From assembly GCF_000317895.1 (NCBI RefSeq), contig NC_019567.1, forward strand, positions 124,001 through 188,000: DNA of 64,000 nt. The letters are read 5' to 3'. The notes beneath the pieces are model-generated. The model saw only the letters and a program-made list of their open reading frames with translations. It did no database searches and had not been told where the DNA came from. Of the stretch, positions 26,213 through 34,799 are shown piece after piece. A program made the translations under genes and the position numbers. This stretch comes from Bdellovibrio bacteriovorus str. Tiberius. Lineage in GTDB: Bacteria; Bdellovibrionota; Bdellovibrionia; Bdellovibrionales; Bdellovibrionaceae. Positions within the stretch are counted from its first letter, which is position 1; every line of letters starts with the position of its first letter.

Positions 26213-28887
26213 TCCGATAAATCCTGTTTATAGAAGTCAGTTGCTTCTTCAGCTTTGTTGGAGGCGGCTGTAGGTTCAGTTCCTTCAACGAAAGCCTGAC
26301 GAATGATCTTCTTGGTTGAGGCCGAAGCCAGTTTGCCAGTTTCGCTGTCGATATTAGCAAACACGATACCGTCCGGCACGGGGAAAGTCATCTGCGGAAG
26401 ACCTTCGTGAGCCGCTTTCATGTAGTCGACCCAAATCGGCAAAGCAGAGCGTCCGCCGACCTCGCCTTTACCCAAGCTCTTTTCTTTGTCAAAGCCCACC
26501 CACACACCAGTGGAGATCTGAGGGCTGTAGCCGATAAACCACGCGTCAAAGTAGTTGTTGGTGGATCCGGTTTTGCCGGCAACTTCACGACCCACCGCTC
26601 TTGCGCGACCACCGGTACCGCCAGCGTCTTCAACAACGCCTTTCAACAGAGTTGTCATCACGTAAGCTGTGGAAGGACGAATCAGCTGGTCCGCATCCTG
26701 GAAGAAGATGCTTGGATCCAGCTTGGCATTCTTGCCTTCTTTTTTCTTCATTTCTTCAACCTTGGCTGGATCATTCATGGCTTCCAGGAAGGCTTTGCGA
26801 CGCTCTTCGAAACCGTCATTGATGGTTTTGATTTCTTTGTCAAAACGGGCATCCAAAGAAACGGTTTTTAGCAGATTCTTTCCGTTGGCATCATCAACCT
26901 TGTGAATCAGCAGCGGAGAAAGTCTTTTGCCAAGACGACCGAATTCAGCAAAGGCCTTGGTCATTTCGTACAAAGTCACACTGCTGGAACCCAGTGCCAG
27001 CGTGAAGTCCGGATTCAAAGGACTGTAGATTCCCAAACGACGAGCGTAGTCCATGGACCACGGAACACCGACGTCTTCGATGATTTTCACGGTCGGGATA
27101 TTCAAAGACTTCACCAAAGCATTGCGGAACAAGATGTCACCACCGAAGCTTTTTGAGTGATTGGATGGCTTCCAAACCTTCATGTCACCCTGGCCTTCGG
27201 CATCATCGGCCGCTGCGCCACCTTCTTCGTACACGATCGGGGCATCCATGATCGGAGTTGCGGGAGTGTAGCCTTTTTCCAGGGCTGAAGCGTAAACAAT
27301 CGCCTTAAATGCAGAACCTGTCTGGCGGGGAGCCTGAATCGCACGATTGAATTCACTTTTTGCAAAGCTGGATCCACCGACCATTGCCAGGACATCTTGA
27401 TTGTCCTGATCAAATGAAATCAAAGCACCTTCCACCAGCGGTTCCTGATCCAGCTCAAGACCGATGAACTTGGTCAAGTCCGGAGCAGCTGCGGTTGGCA
27501 GGCCTTTTTTCTTGCTGGCAATTCTTGTGGAGGTGAACTGATCTGCGACCACCTTCACCAGAATCACATCGCCTTTTTTCAGGGCCTCAGAGGGCTTTTT
27601 GATCGCTGCCAGATCATAGCGGGCATCAGAATCAGGCTTACGCGCCCAAGTCATGGTTTCAATATCAATCACCCCGCGGGTTTCAGGCAGCTTTACGTAA
27701 ACCAGACCCAAAGTGTCGTCGATTTTTTCAACAACACCATTCACGGTGTCTTTCAGTTTGATATACGGAGGCAGCAACGGGTGCAGCTTTTCATCCTGAG
27801 CGGACTTCACCGGCACGATGTCGGCAAACTTTCCGTCCGGCAGAATGATTCTTTCTGGAGTGAAGTCCGAGATCAGCTTCTTTTGATTTTCTTTCAGGAA
27901 CTCTTCAATGGCGTCTTCATCAGAAAGATTTTTCGAAGGACCACGGTAGCCCTGACGCTTATCCAAGGACTTCAGACCTTCTTTCACAGAATCCTGAGCG
28001 GCCATCTGTTTGGTCAGATCAAGACTGGTGTAGATTTTCAGACCCTTGTCCAAAACCATGTCTTCACCCAGTTGGTTCACCAGAAGTTGACGAACGGTTT
28101 CAAGATAGAACGGAGCATATTCTTCATAGTTTTCACGAACGTAAACCTTCACCGGCTCTTTGATGGCCGTTTCAGATTCTTCCTTGCTGACGTAACCTAC
28201 ATCGGCCATACGGCGCAAAACATAGATCTGACGTTCTTTGGCGCGCAACGGATTTGATACCGGGCTGTAGCGCGACGGAGCCTGAGGAAGTCCGGCAAGG
28301 ATCGCCATTTCAGACAGGGTCAGTTTGGAAACCGGCTTGCGATAGTAAGTCTGGGCAGCCTGTTCAACACCATAAGCCCCTTGACCGAAATAAATCTGAT
28401 TCAGGTAAAGAAACAGAATGTCTTCTTTGCTTAGGTTCTTTTCCATTTCAATTGCCAGAAGGATATCGCGCAATTTACGGGTCAGAGTTTTTTCAGAAGA
28501 CAAAAGAAGAGTTTTTGCCACCTGTTGTGTGATCGTGGATCCCCCTTGAACGGACCGACCGGCACGCAGGTTGGCCAAAGCCGCACGGAAGATCGCCGTA
28601 GGATTGATCCCCTTGTGCGAGAAGAACTGATCGTCTTCGGCCGCCAGGAAAGCATTCACCAGATTTTTGGGAATCTTGTCGTAAGGAACCAACGTGCGGC
28701 GTTCGCGGAAGAATTCGCCGATTTTTTTATTGTTGCGGTCGTACACCTGACTGACCAGCAAGGGCTGATAGTCTTTCACGGTGATCAACTGAGGCAAACC
28801 GGATTTTACGGATTGAACAATAAGGTACAAACCGAGGATGCCGACAAGACCGAGGGCGACGCAAAATAGCAGGATCTTTTTTAACAC
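26209..28887 (-). CDS. mrcA: Class A penicillin-binding protein 1A
   Basis: This 892-residue bifunctional enzyme starts at a GTG (28887) behind GGAG. After the membrane anchor (about 5-28) comes the GT51 domain with AAEDDQFFSHKGI, GGSTITQQVAKTLLL and KEDILFLYLNQIYFGQ. An OB-like insert follows (about 370-470), then the transpeptidase domain with the active-site tetrad in RQTGSAFKAIVYA (about 519-531), KSLN and GKTGSTNNYFDAWF (about 771). It polymerises and crosslinks peptidoglycan in the periplasm. The C-terminus ends in a short charged tail. Its stop overlaps the uvrA start by four bases, so uvrA, the ABC exporter and MscS may be transcribed from its promoter. Confidence 0.94.
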   Translation of the reverse strand: MLKKILLFCVALGLVGILGLYLIVQSVKSGLPQLITVKDYQPLLVSQVYDRNNKKIGEFFRERRTLVPYDKIPKNLVNAFLAAEDDQFFSHKGINPTAIFRAALANLRAGRSVQGGSTITQQVAKTLLLSSEKTLTRKLRDILLAIEMEKNLSKEDILFLYLNQIYFGQGAYGVEQAAQTYYRKPVSKLTLSEMAILAGLPQAPSRYSPVSNPLRAKERQIYVLRRMADVGYVSKEESETAIKEPVKVYVRENYEEYAPFYLETVRQLLVNQLGEDMVLDKGLKIYTSLDLTKQMAAQDSVKEGLKSLDKRQGYRGPSKNLSDEDAIEEFLKENQKKLISDFTPERIILPDGKFADIVPVKSAQDEKLHPLLPPYIKLKDTVNGVVEKIDDTLGLVYVKLPETRGVIDIETMTWARKPDSDARYDLAAIKKPSEALKKGDVILVKVVADQFTSTRIASKKKGLPTAAAPDLTKFIGLELDQEPLVEGALISFDQDNQDVLAMVGGSSFAKSEFNRAIQAPRQTGSAFKAIVYASALEKGYTPATPIMDAPIVYEEGGAAADDAEGQGDMKVWKPSNHSKSFGGDILFRNALVKSLNIPTVKIIEDVGVPWSMDYARRLGIYSPLNPDFTLALGSSSVTLYEMTKAFAEFGRLGKRLSPLLIHKVDDANGKNLLKTVSLDARFDKEIKTINDGFEERRKAFLEAMNDPAKVEEMKKKEGKNAKLDPSIFFQDADQLIRPSTAYVMTTLLKGVVEDAGGTGGRARAVGREVAGKTGSTNNYFDAWFIGYSPQISTGVWVGFDKEKSLGKGEVGGRSALPIWVDYMKAAHEGLPQMTFPVPDGIVFANIDSETGKLASASTKKIIRQAFVEGTEPTAASNKAEEATDFYKQDLSE

Positions 28888-28891
28888 TGTG

Positions 28892-28914
28892 GGGGGCTCC
28901 TTTAACAGGCCCCC
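28892..28914 (-). promoter_or_regulatory. Hairpin with the PBP1A ribosome-binding site in its loop
   Basis: On the minus strand GGGGGC and GCCCCC form a 6-bp GC stem whose loop contains the AAGGAG ribosome site, just before the GTG start. The structure could display or restrict ribosome access. It is seen by eye only. Confidence 0.35.
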
Positions 28915-28977
28915 ATTCTAACAGTGCAAATGGGTAGGGTCTAGGGACACTGGCCCGAAGGCTGGGTCCCATATATG

Positions 28978-30372
28978 TTATTTTGCTTTGCTCGTATTTT
29001 TGCCGGAACTGCGTGAACGCTTCGAAGAGCCTTTCGCAGCATCGCCCAAATGACATTGAGCTGCCAATTCGGAGTTTGAAGCGACGGTGGACTTCACATC
29101 TTCAATAATTTCGGTTTGAGCAGAGATTTCGCTGGAAGCTTCTTCAGATGTGTACTCAGCTCCACGTTTTGGCGCAGGACCCAAAGTCATCAAACCATTG
29201 TTCGCCCGGTTCAAAGCCTCGGTGTAGCTTTGTTGTTTAGTAGCCAGAGCCTTAAGTTTGGTCTGCATGTTTTCCTGAGCCGCCTGCATTTTGTTCTGAG
29301 TCAGGGTCATCAGTTCAGTGACCTTCTTCTCGGCCTGGGTTTTTCTTTTGGTGGTATCCGCTTTCATCTGATCCAGCTGGGTGGAAGCCAGATTCAACGA
29401 ATCATTCAATTCGTCCGTGCTGGCTTCAGCATTACGGATCTGATCGTTGATGGACTCCATTTTTGCAGTGCTTTGTTCATTCAAAGAAATGCGCGCCTGC
29501 TGGAAGCGGTTCATACACTTGTTGAATGCGTCCAGGGCAGCGGCTTTTTGGGCTTTGGCTTTGGAAATGTGGCTCTTGTTAGAGCTCGCACTCACTTTGC
29601 CATAGGATTCAGCGGCCTTGGTGTATTCTTGATTACAAGCATACTTGGATGTTTCTGCTGTCAGCTCCAGCATTTTGGTCGCTTTTTCACGAACCGCGTT
29701 GGTCATCTCAGAACGCAAAGCGATGATTTTGGAGTTGTATTCGCGTAGCTTTTCTTTGGCAGCATTTTGGCTGGCCTGGAACTCAGAAATTTTTTCGCGC
29801 TCTTGTTCATCCAAAGAGGTTTTGGTTTCTTCAAGTTCCTGCTGAGCAGTCGTCAATGCCTCTTGCAGATCCTGAATTGTGGTGTTGAAGGTTTCTTTGA
29901 TCTCAGCTTCATCGTCAGCAAGTTCAGCGATGTCTTTTTGGGTGTCTTTGATTTCGGTTTCAAGACGTTTCTTTTCGTCATAGTAGTCACGACCGTTCAT
30001 CTGAGGGCAAGAGCCGCCAATATTAGAACCAGCCGGAAGACCCATCAAAGTTCCAATAGCGTCCGTCGTATCAAAGCTGTCTGTGCCCAAAGTTTCGGAA
30101 CACGCCATGGCTTTTTCAGCGCAACCGGAACCCAAACCGGATTTGCGGCAGGCTTCGGCAATTTTATTCTTAGCCGCAGTGATCTCGCTGCGTGCCTGGG
30201 AACATTGGGATTGCAAACGCGAAGCTTTGCTTTCAGCGACTTCTTCTGCGGACTTGGTGAAATTAAGTCCTTCAGCCAAAGATACGGATGGGGCTATCAA
30301 TGAAAGCACGCTCAGGATGTTGATAACTGTTTTGACAGATGCATTTTTTTTAGAGCTTGAAATCTTATTCAT
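28978..30372 (-). CDS. Periplasmic coiled-coil protein of unknown function
   Basis: The 464-residue protein has a signal peptide (hydrophobic core about 15-32, cleavage near SLAEG). A Cys-containing N-terminal region (about 50-120) is followed by about 250 residues of heptad-like coiled coil rich in Glu, Lys, Gln and Ala. A short C-terminal segment with one Cys and a basic Ser/Lys tail ends it. No enzymatic motif is seen. A sigma-28-type promoter lies 50-75 bases upstream of the ATG, suggesting co-expression with flagellar or motility genes. A structural or scaffold role in the periplasm is plausible. I do not recognise a named family. Confidence 0.75.
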   Translation of the reverse strand: MNKISSSKKNASVKTVINILSVLSLIAPSVSLAEGLNFTKSAEEVAESKASRLQSQCSQARSEITAAKNKIAEACRKSGLGSGCAEKAMACSETLGTDSFDTTDAIGTLMGLPAGSNIGGSCPQMNGRDYYDEKKRLETEIKDTQKDIAELADDEAEIKETFNTTIQDLQEALTTAQQELEETKTSLDEQEREKISEFQASQNAAKEKLREYNSKIIALRSEMTNAVREKATKMLELTAETSKYACNQEYTKAAESYGKVSASSNKSHISKAKAQKAAALDAFNKCMNRFQQARISLNEQSTAKMESINDQIRNAEASTDELNDSLNLASTQLDQMKADTTKRKTQAEKKVTELMTLTQNKMQAAQENMQTKLKALATKQQSYTEALNRANNGLMTLGPAPKRGAEYTSEEASSEISAQTEIIEDVKSTVASNSELAAQCHLGDAAKGSSKRSRSSGKNTSKAK

Positions 30373-30418
30373 TTGATTTCCTCCCCGATGATAATGAGTG
30401 GTGCAATACCAGTACCAA

Positions 30419-30446
30419 TTATCGGCAGACCTGCCTAAAAGGTTTA
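30419..30446 (-). promoter_or_regulatory. Sigma-28 (FliA)-type promoter
   Basis: The minus strand carries TAAACCTT, 12 bases, then GCCGATAA, an exact match to the sigma-28 -10 element and a good match to the TAAA -35. It is 47 bases upstream of the coiled-coil protein ATG at 30372. Confidence 0.6.
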
Positions 30447-30467
30447 CGTCTCATAGTGAGAAATAAA

Positions 30468-30492
30468 AAAGCCCGGCTTGGGGCCGGGCTTT
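30468..30492 (-). terminator. Intrinsic terminator downstream of mscL
   Basis: Perfect 10-bp stem AAAGCCCGGC / GCCGGGCTTT with a 5-base loop, followed by a T-run on the minus strand. It ends the DUF481-mscL unit and separates it from the sigma-28-type promoter just beyond. Confidence 0.9.
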
Positions 30493-30517
30493 GAGGTGTT
30501 TTAGAGGCTGAAAAGGT

Positions 30518-30952
30518 CTAGGAAGCAACCGCACTTCCACAATGAGCACACTTGCGGGCTTTCATCGGGATGGTAGAGCAGCATTCCGGGCATTCTTTCG
30601 TGGTTACTGGAGCTGGCTCTTCAGCCTTTTTCATCTTGTTAGCGGCTTTCACAATCAGGAAGATTGCAAAGGCCACGATGACGAAATCCAGAACCATGTT
30701 GATAAAGATGCCGTAATTCACTGTCGCCACACCAGCCGCTTTAGCCGCATCCAGCGTTGGGTAAGACTCGCCGTTCAGGGCGACAAACAGATTAGAGAAA
30801 TCCACCTTCCCCAGACCCAGCGAAAGAACCGGCGTCAAAACGTCAGCAACAAATGAAGAAACGATCTTGCCGAACGCCGCACCGATGATGATACCCACGG
30901 CCATGTCCAGGACATTTCCGCGCATGATAAACGTTTTGAATTCCTTAAACAT
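30518..30952 (-). CDS. mscL: Large-conductance mechanosensitive channel MscL with C-terminal zinc ribbon
   Basis: The 144-residue protein has the standard MscL core: the N-terminal helix [19 protein letters not shown], pore helix TM1 (about 15-45, [20 protein letters not shown]) and TM2 (about 82-104, [20 protein letters not shown]). After the cytoplasmic helix it has an additional module with CPEC at 121-124 and CAHC at 135-138, a typical four-Cys zinc ribbon. E. coli MscL (136 residues) ends in a helical bundle with no such Cys. MscL opens at near-lytic tension. The ribbon could stabilise the pentamer or bind a partner. The gene is 15 bases before the DUF481 gene stop in the same unit. Confidence 0.93.
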   Translation of the reverse strand: MFKEFKTFIMRGNVLDMAVGIIIGAAFGKIVSSFVADVLTPVLSLGLGKVDFSNLFVALNGESYPTLDAAKAAGVATVNYGIFINMVLDFVIVAFAIFLIVKAANKMKKAEEPAPVTTKECPECCSTIPMKARKCAHCGSAVAS

Positions 30953-30967
30953 GGTTGCGATCCTTTC

Positions 30968-31678
30968 TTAGAATTTCGCCACGAGGTTCATTGTACTCGT
31001 GGTCGTTGTGTACTTGCCATCAACAGGAATGGAATTTTGATATTGTAATAGATAAGCCAATTTCAAAGAGAAAACGGAATTCAGCATCACGTTCAAAGAA
31101 GCTTCCGTGTTGAACAGATAAGCATCTGTGGTTGTGAAGTTTGGCAGATATTCAGCCCAGTATTTGAATGACAAAGTTTTGTCCAAAGCTTTGTTAAATT
31201 CGGTGAACAGACGTCCCATGTTGTCATGAGTCGTGCCGCCAGTGGTTGGCAGTGTCTTTTGATAACGATAACCGACCTCGAAGAACCAGTTCATTTCATC
31301 AGACTTGATCAGGCTGTACTTCAAACCCAAGTCGGAAGAGTCCCTTTGGATGTAGCCATTGAAAACGTCACTTTCTGCCTTTTGACCGGCGAAGATCCCC
31401 AGATAGTCCGTCAATTCCCGCTCGTAACGAGCCCCGATTTCCCAGTTGCGGGCAGATTCAACACCGTTGGAGTCCGTTTTCAAATAACGACCGAACGCGG
31501 AGTAAACGTTCTTGTCCTGAGTGTAAGTGGTTTTCGCTTTTGCAGCATAGCTTTCAGAGTCACTGTTACCACTGACAACAACAGCACCGGCTTCTGCTTC
31601 ACCAGTAAAGGGGGCAGCAACAGCAGAGAATGAACAAAGCAAAGTGAACACACTTGCAGCAATCGGGAACAACTTCAT
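30968..31678 (-). CDS. DUF481 outer-membrane beta-barrel protein (YdiY-like)
   Basis: The ATG at 31678, seven bases after AGGAGA, gives 236 residues. A TTG six bases earlier is unlikely. A signal peptide (about 1-22) is followed by the DUF481 pattern of alternating amphipathic strands. It begins with GEAEAGAVVVSGNSDSES and includes WEIGARYERELTDYLGIFAG and FFEVGYRYQKT, and ends in a C-terminal Phe (NLVAKF), typical of outer-membrane barrels. Function of the family is poorly defined; E. coli YdiY is acid-inducible. It heads the unit that includes mscL, which suggests an envelope stress connection (inference). Confidence 0.85.
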   Translation of the reverse strand: MKLFPIAASVFTLLCSFSAVAAPFTGEAEAGAVVVSGNSDSESYAAKAKTTYTQDKNVYSAFGRYLKTDSNGVESARNWEIGARYERELTDYLGIFAGQKAESDVFNGYIQRDSSDLGLKYSLIKSDEMNWFFEVGYRYQKTLPTTGGTTHDNMGRLFTEFNKALDKTLSFKYWAEYLPNFTTTDAYLFNTEASLNVMLNSVFSLKLAYLLQYQNSIPVDGKYTTTTSTMNLVAKF

Positions 31679-31797
31679 ACGCAAATCTCCTTTTATTTAT
31701 CCAGGATTTGACTCTAGTTTTAATTCGCTCTTCGTCCAAGAAAAAATTGATGAGAAACACAGTAAAATCTGCTAATTTTTCCGGGAGGTTTGTGCAG

Positions 31798-32052
31798 GTG
31801 CAAAAAGGTTTTAATTCAGATATTACAGTGCGTGGTCAGAAGTATCACATTCAGACAGAGGATTGGGGAACGCAGAACCCTTATCTGGTCAGCAGAATCT
31901 TCTGCAACGGGGCCGTTATGAAGACCATCAAAACACCCTATGACACTGTTTTAAAACTGGGCTCGGTTCAGTCTGAAGAAGCCATCAAATTGGCATTGCG
32001 TCGTCAACACACCACGATAATTGATACCCTGATGGCAGGAAGCCTTCCTTAA
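31798..32052 (+). CDS. Small conserved protein, unknown function
   Basis: The GTG at 31798, nine bases after GGGAGG, gives 84 residues beginning with QKGFNSDITVRGQKYHIQTEDWG, split here as QKGFNSDITVRG and QKYHIQTEDWG. In-frame starts at 31750 (ATG) and 31792 (GTG) have worse ribosome sites. I recall similar short proteins in other delta-type Proteobacteria, always with the QTEDWG and IFCNGAV patterns, but I cannot name a function. It has no signal peptide or membrane segment. It is 71 bases upstream of ftsE on the same strand. Confidence 0.7.
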   Translation: MQKGFNSDITVRGQKYHIQTEDWGTQNPYLVSRIFCNGAVMKTIKTPYDTVLKLGSVQSEEAIKLALRRQHTTIIDTLMAGSLP

Positions 32053-32123
32053 ATCGTCAAAAAGACCAAAACCTCGACTTGTGGCGAGTATTCATCAGCA
32101 GTCATCTTTCATAAGATGGAGGG

Positions 32124-32786
32124 ATGATTGAATTCTCTCACGTCTATAAGACCTATCCCGGCCCGGTTCATGCGTTGAAAAATATCGATTTGCGCATCGA
32201 CAAGGGTGAGTTCGTGTTTTTGACCGGTCCCAGTGGGGCGGGAAAAACAACTCTGTTCAAGATGATCTCGGCCTATGACATCGCCACATCAGGCGATGTG
32301 AAAGTGGCCGGTCACGATCTCCTGACGATGCGAGATGCTCAGATCCCTTTCTTTCGCCGAAAAATCGGTGTGATCTTTCAGGATTTCAAACTTTTGAAGG
32401 ATCGAACGATCTTTGAAAACGTCGCGCTGCCATTGCAGGTGCGCGGCGATAAGACACCGGCCATTCAGCGCCGCGTGTATGAAGTGCTGGAGCAGGTGGG
32501 CCTTGCCCATAAACATGACCAGTACCCGGATTTCGTTTCTGGGGGTGAGCAGCAAAGAACCGCGATTGCCCGGGCGATTATTCATCAGCCGGGTGTTTTG
32601 ATCGCCGATGAGCCGACTGGAAATCTGGATCCGCGCTTAAGCGAAGAGATCATGGATCTTTTGGAGCGGGTGTGTTCTCAGGGAACCACGGTCTTCGTGG
32701 CCACGCATGATCATGAGATGGTTCGTCGTCGCAAGAAACGCACATTGCAGCTGCAGGACGGAATGATTGTGGGGGACACCAAGTGA
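32124..32786 (+). CDS. ftsE: Cell division ABC ATPase FtsE
   Basis: This 220-residue ATPase has Walker A GPSGAGKT (about 36-43), Q-loop GVIFQDFKLL, signature VSGGEQQRTAIARA and Walker B LIADEPTGNLD, with the His in VATHDHEMV. Length and the QDFKLLKDRT segment are typical of FtsE. A GGAGGG ribosome site precedes the ATG. With FtsX (overlapping by four bases, GTGA) it transmits ATP hydrolysis across the membrane to periplasmic wall-hydrolase activators. The next gene encodes such an EnvC-like factor, making this a complete septal hydrolase control module. Confidence 0.95.
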   Translation: MIEFSHVYKTYPGPVHALKNIDLRIDKGEFVFLTGPSGAGKTTLFKMISAYDIATSGDVKVAGHDLLTMRDAQIPFFRRKIGVIFQDFKLLKDRTIFENVALPLQVRGDKTPAIQRRVYEVLEQVGLAHKHDQYPDFVSGGEQQRTAIARAIIHQPGVLIADEPTGNLDPRLSEEIMDLLERVCSQGTTVFVATHDHEMVRRRKKRTLQLQDGMIVGDTK

Positions 32787-33676
32787 GACCACACCAAAAG
32801 AACTGGGCTTTGAAGGTTTCCACCTTGGTTGTTGTGACTGCGTGTTTTGTGGTGATGGGCGCAGCTCTTCTGGTATCGCAGAACTTTCGAAATATCCTGA
32901 CCCTGTGGGGTGAGGACGTGCAGATGACGGTTTATCTTTCTCAGGATCTGTCTGAAAAAGGCCGTCAGGATATTGAAAGCAAAATCAAAGAAAACGAAAA
33001 TGTGGCAGGCGTGAAGTTCGTCACGCAAGAGCAGGCCTTGGGGGACTTCCGCTCCCAGATGGCAAGTTATGCTCCGGATATTTCCCAGGATGAAGAGCTG
33101 CTTCGCCTGATTCCGGCAAGCCTTCTGGTACAGTTAAAATCCGATGTGGCCGCCGCTGAACAGACCACGGTTTTGCAGTCCATGGCCGGAAAGCTTCGTC
33201 AGCTGGAAGGTGTGGATGAAGTCAGCTATGGTCAGGACTGGGTTGAAAAGTATGCAGCACTTGTTAATGCGATCGAGCTGACCTTGCGCGCTTTGTGTCT
33301 GGTGATTCTGGCGGCGTCCTTGTTTGTGATGTCCAACGCTATTCGTGCTTCAGTTCAGGCCCGCAAAGACGAGATTGTGGTGCTTGAGATGATCGGTGCG
33401 ACTCCTTCCATGATCCGAAAGCCCTTCCTGGTGGAAGGAGCGGTTTTGGGTGTGGTGTCCTCGGTTTTGTCGCTGGGTCTTTGCTTCGGCGTTTATATCG
33501 GGATCAAAAATCTGCTGACCACGAAGCTAAGCTTCCTGCAGCTGGGGGAGCACATCCAGTTCCTGGGTCCGGTGCTTTTGGCGGTGTTTGTTGTCGCCGG
33601 CACGGGTCTGGGCGCTTTGGGATCTTATCTGTGTGTGCGCCGTATGAATGACGGCTTCGCCGGAAGTCAGGGGTAG
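32783..33676 (+). CDS. ftsX: Cell division protein FtsX
   Basis: This 297-residue membrane protein starts with GTG overlapping the ftsE stop. It has an N-terminal helix (about 15-37), a periplasmic loop of about 130 residues, and three C-terminal helices (about 168-195, 215-240, 262-288). The MacB/FtsX core motif appears in MSNAIRASVQARKDEIVVLEMIGAT, split as MSNAIRASVQARKDEI and VVLEMIGATPSMIRKPF. The periplasmic loop is where FtsX binds EnvC-type activators. The downstream EnvC-like gene begins four bases after the stop. Confidence 0.94.
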   Translation: MRPHQKNWALKVSTLVVVTACFVVMGAALLVSQNFRNILTLWGEDVQMTVYLSQDLSEKGRQDIESKIKENENVAGVKFVTQEQALGDFRSQMASYAPDISQDEELLRLIPASLLVQLKSDVAAAEQTTVLQSMAGKLRQLEGVDEVSYGQDWVEKYAALVNAIELTLRALCLVILAASLFVMSNAIRASVQARKDEIVVLEMIGATPSMIRKPFLVEGAVLGVVSSVLSLGLCFGVYIGIKNLLTTKLSFLQLGEHIQFLGPVLLAVFVVAGTGLGALGSYLCVRRMNDGFAGSQG

Positions 33677-33679
33677 TCG

Positions 33680-34795
33680 TTGAAGCTTGCACAGATTCTT
33701 CTGGCATTGGTGTTTTCATTGTCGTTGGGGGCGAAAGCCGCAAATCCCAGCGATGTGGACAGTCTTGCCAAGGACTTTGAAGCGACGAAAAAGAAGCTGG
33801 AAGACGCAGAACTGAAGCAACGTCAGGTCCTGTCGGCCCTTTATCAGTTGAATAAGAAAATCAAAAAAATCGTGACTGAAAAAGGGGAGATGTCCCAGCA
33901 GCGCGCTTTCCTGGAAGTGAATATCCGAAACCTCACGCAAAAAGTGGAGGACCTGGACCAGAAGTCCCGTCAGCAGAGAACCCTTTTGGCGGAACGTCTG
34001 CGTGCCATGTACAAGCTGGGCGGGCCCTCGATTGCGCGCTTTCTTTTTTCGTCCAGCAGTTCGGCCTCGTTGGAAAGAAATTTGAAGATTCTGGGTGTGG
34101 TGGCGGCTCGTGATCTGGAGCTGATTAAAAACTATTCCCGGGACCTTAAGGATCTTGAAACCAAACGCAAGACCCTGGCGCAGCGCCTGGATAACATGAA
34201 GTCGGTTGAACAGAAGATCGCCTCTCAGGAAAAGGCCCTGCGTAAAGAACAGGACCTTAAAGGCAAGCTTCTGGACGGGATCCGCAAGAACAAACTCTTT
34301 GCCATCAATAAGATCAATGGCCTTCGCGAAAAGTCCCTGCAATTCAATCTTGATGATGCCGGATTGTTTGATCTGCTCTTTAAACCGTCGTTTGCCGACC
34401 AAAAAGGTGAGCTTTCTGCACCTCTGGAAGGTGTGATCACCCGCAAATTTGGACTTATGAAAGGTCAGGATCACCCCTATACTTTAACTCACAAGGGAAT
34501 CTTCATTTCGGCGGCCAAGGGTAGCAATATTAAAGCCGTGTTTGAAGGCAAGGTTTCCTATGTTGGAACGCTTCCGGGCTTTGGAACAACTCTGATTGTG
34601 GATCATGGAGATCATTACTACAGCGTCTATTCCCATGCACAAGAAGTGAAAGTGAACACCGGTGATGAAGTCACGGGTTCTCAGGTGCTGGCTCAAGTGG
34701 GTGAAGCCCCGCAAGACGGCAGTTCCGGACTGTATTTTGAAATTAGACATTTTTCCGAACCCTACGACCCGCAACAGTGGATGAAAGGACTCTAA
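33680..34795 (+). CDS. EnvC-like LytM-domain murein hydrolase activator
   Basis: The 371-residue protein starts at a TTG behind AGGGG, with a signal peptide (about 1-20). Residues about 25-235 form a long coiled coil, followed by a LytM/M23 domain (about 255-370). The zinc-binding residues of active M23 peptidases are lost: the HxxxD site reads HKGIFIS and the HxH site reads GLYFEIR. This is the pattern of EnvC, which has no peptidase activity but switches on N-acetylmuramoyl amidases. The position directly behind ftsEX agrees. Loss of these residues, with FtsX as membrane receptor, gives a coherent septum-splitting module. Confidence 0.9.
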   Translation: MKLAQILLALVFSLSLGAKAANPSDVDSLAKDFEATKKKLEDAELKQRQVLSALYQLNKKIKKIVTEKGEMSQQRAFLEVNIRNLTQKVEDLDQKSRQQRTLLAERLRAMYKLGGPSIARFLFSSSSSASLERNLKILGVVAARDLELIKNYSRDLKDLETKRKTLAQRLDNMKSVEQKIASQEKALRKEQDLKGKLLDGIRKNKLFAINKINGLREKSLQFNLDDAGLFDLLFKPSFADQKGELSAPLEGVITRKFGLMKGQDHPYTLTHKGIFISAAKGSNIKAVFEGKVSYVGTLPGFGTTLIVDHGDHYYSVYSHAQEVKVNTGDEVTGSQVLAQVGEAPQDGSSGLYFEIRHFSEPYDPQQWMKGL

Positions 34796-34799
34796 CACT

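Noticed and set aside
33680..34795. Active M23 endopeptidase
   Set aside because: The HxxxD and HxH zinc ligands are replaced (HKGIFIS, GLYFEIR), so an EnvC-type activator role is preferred.
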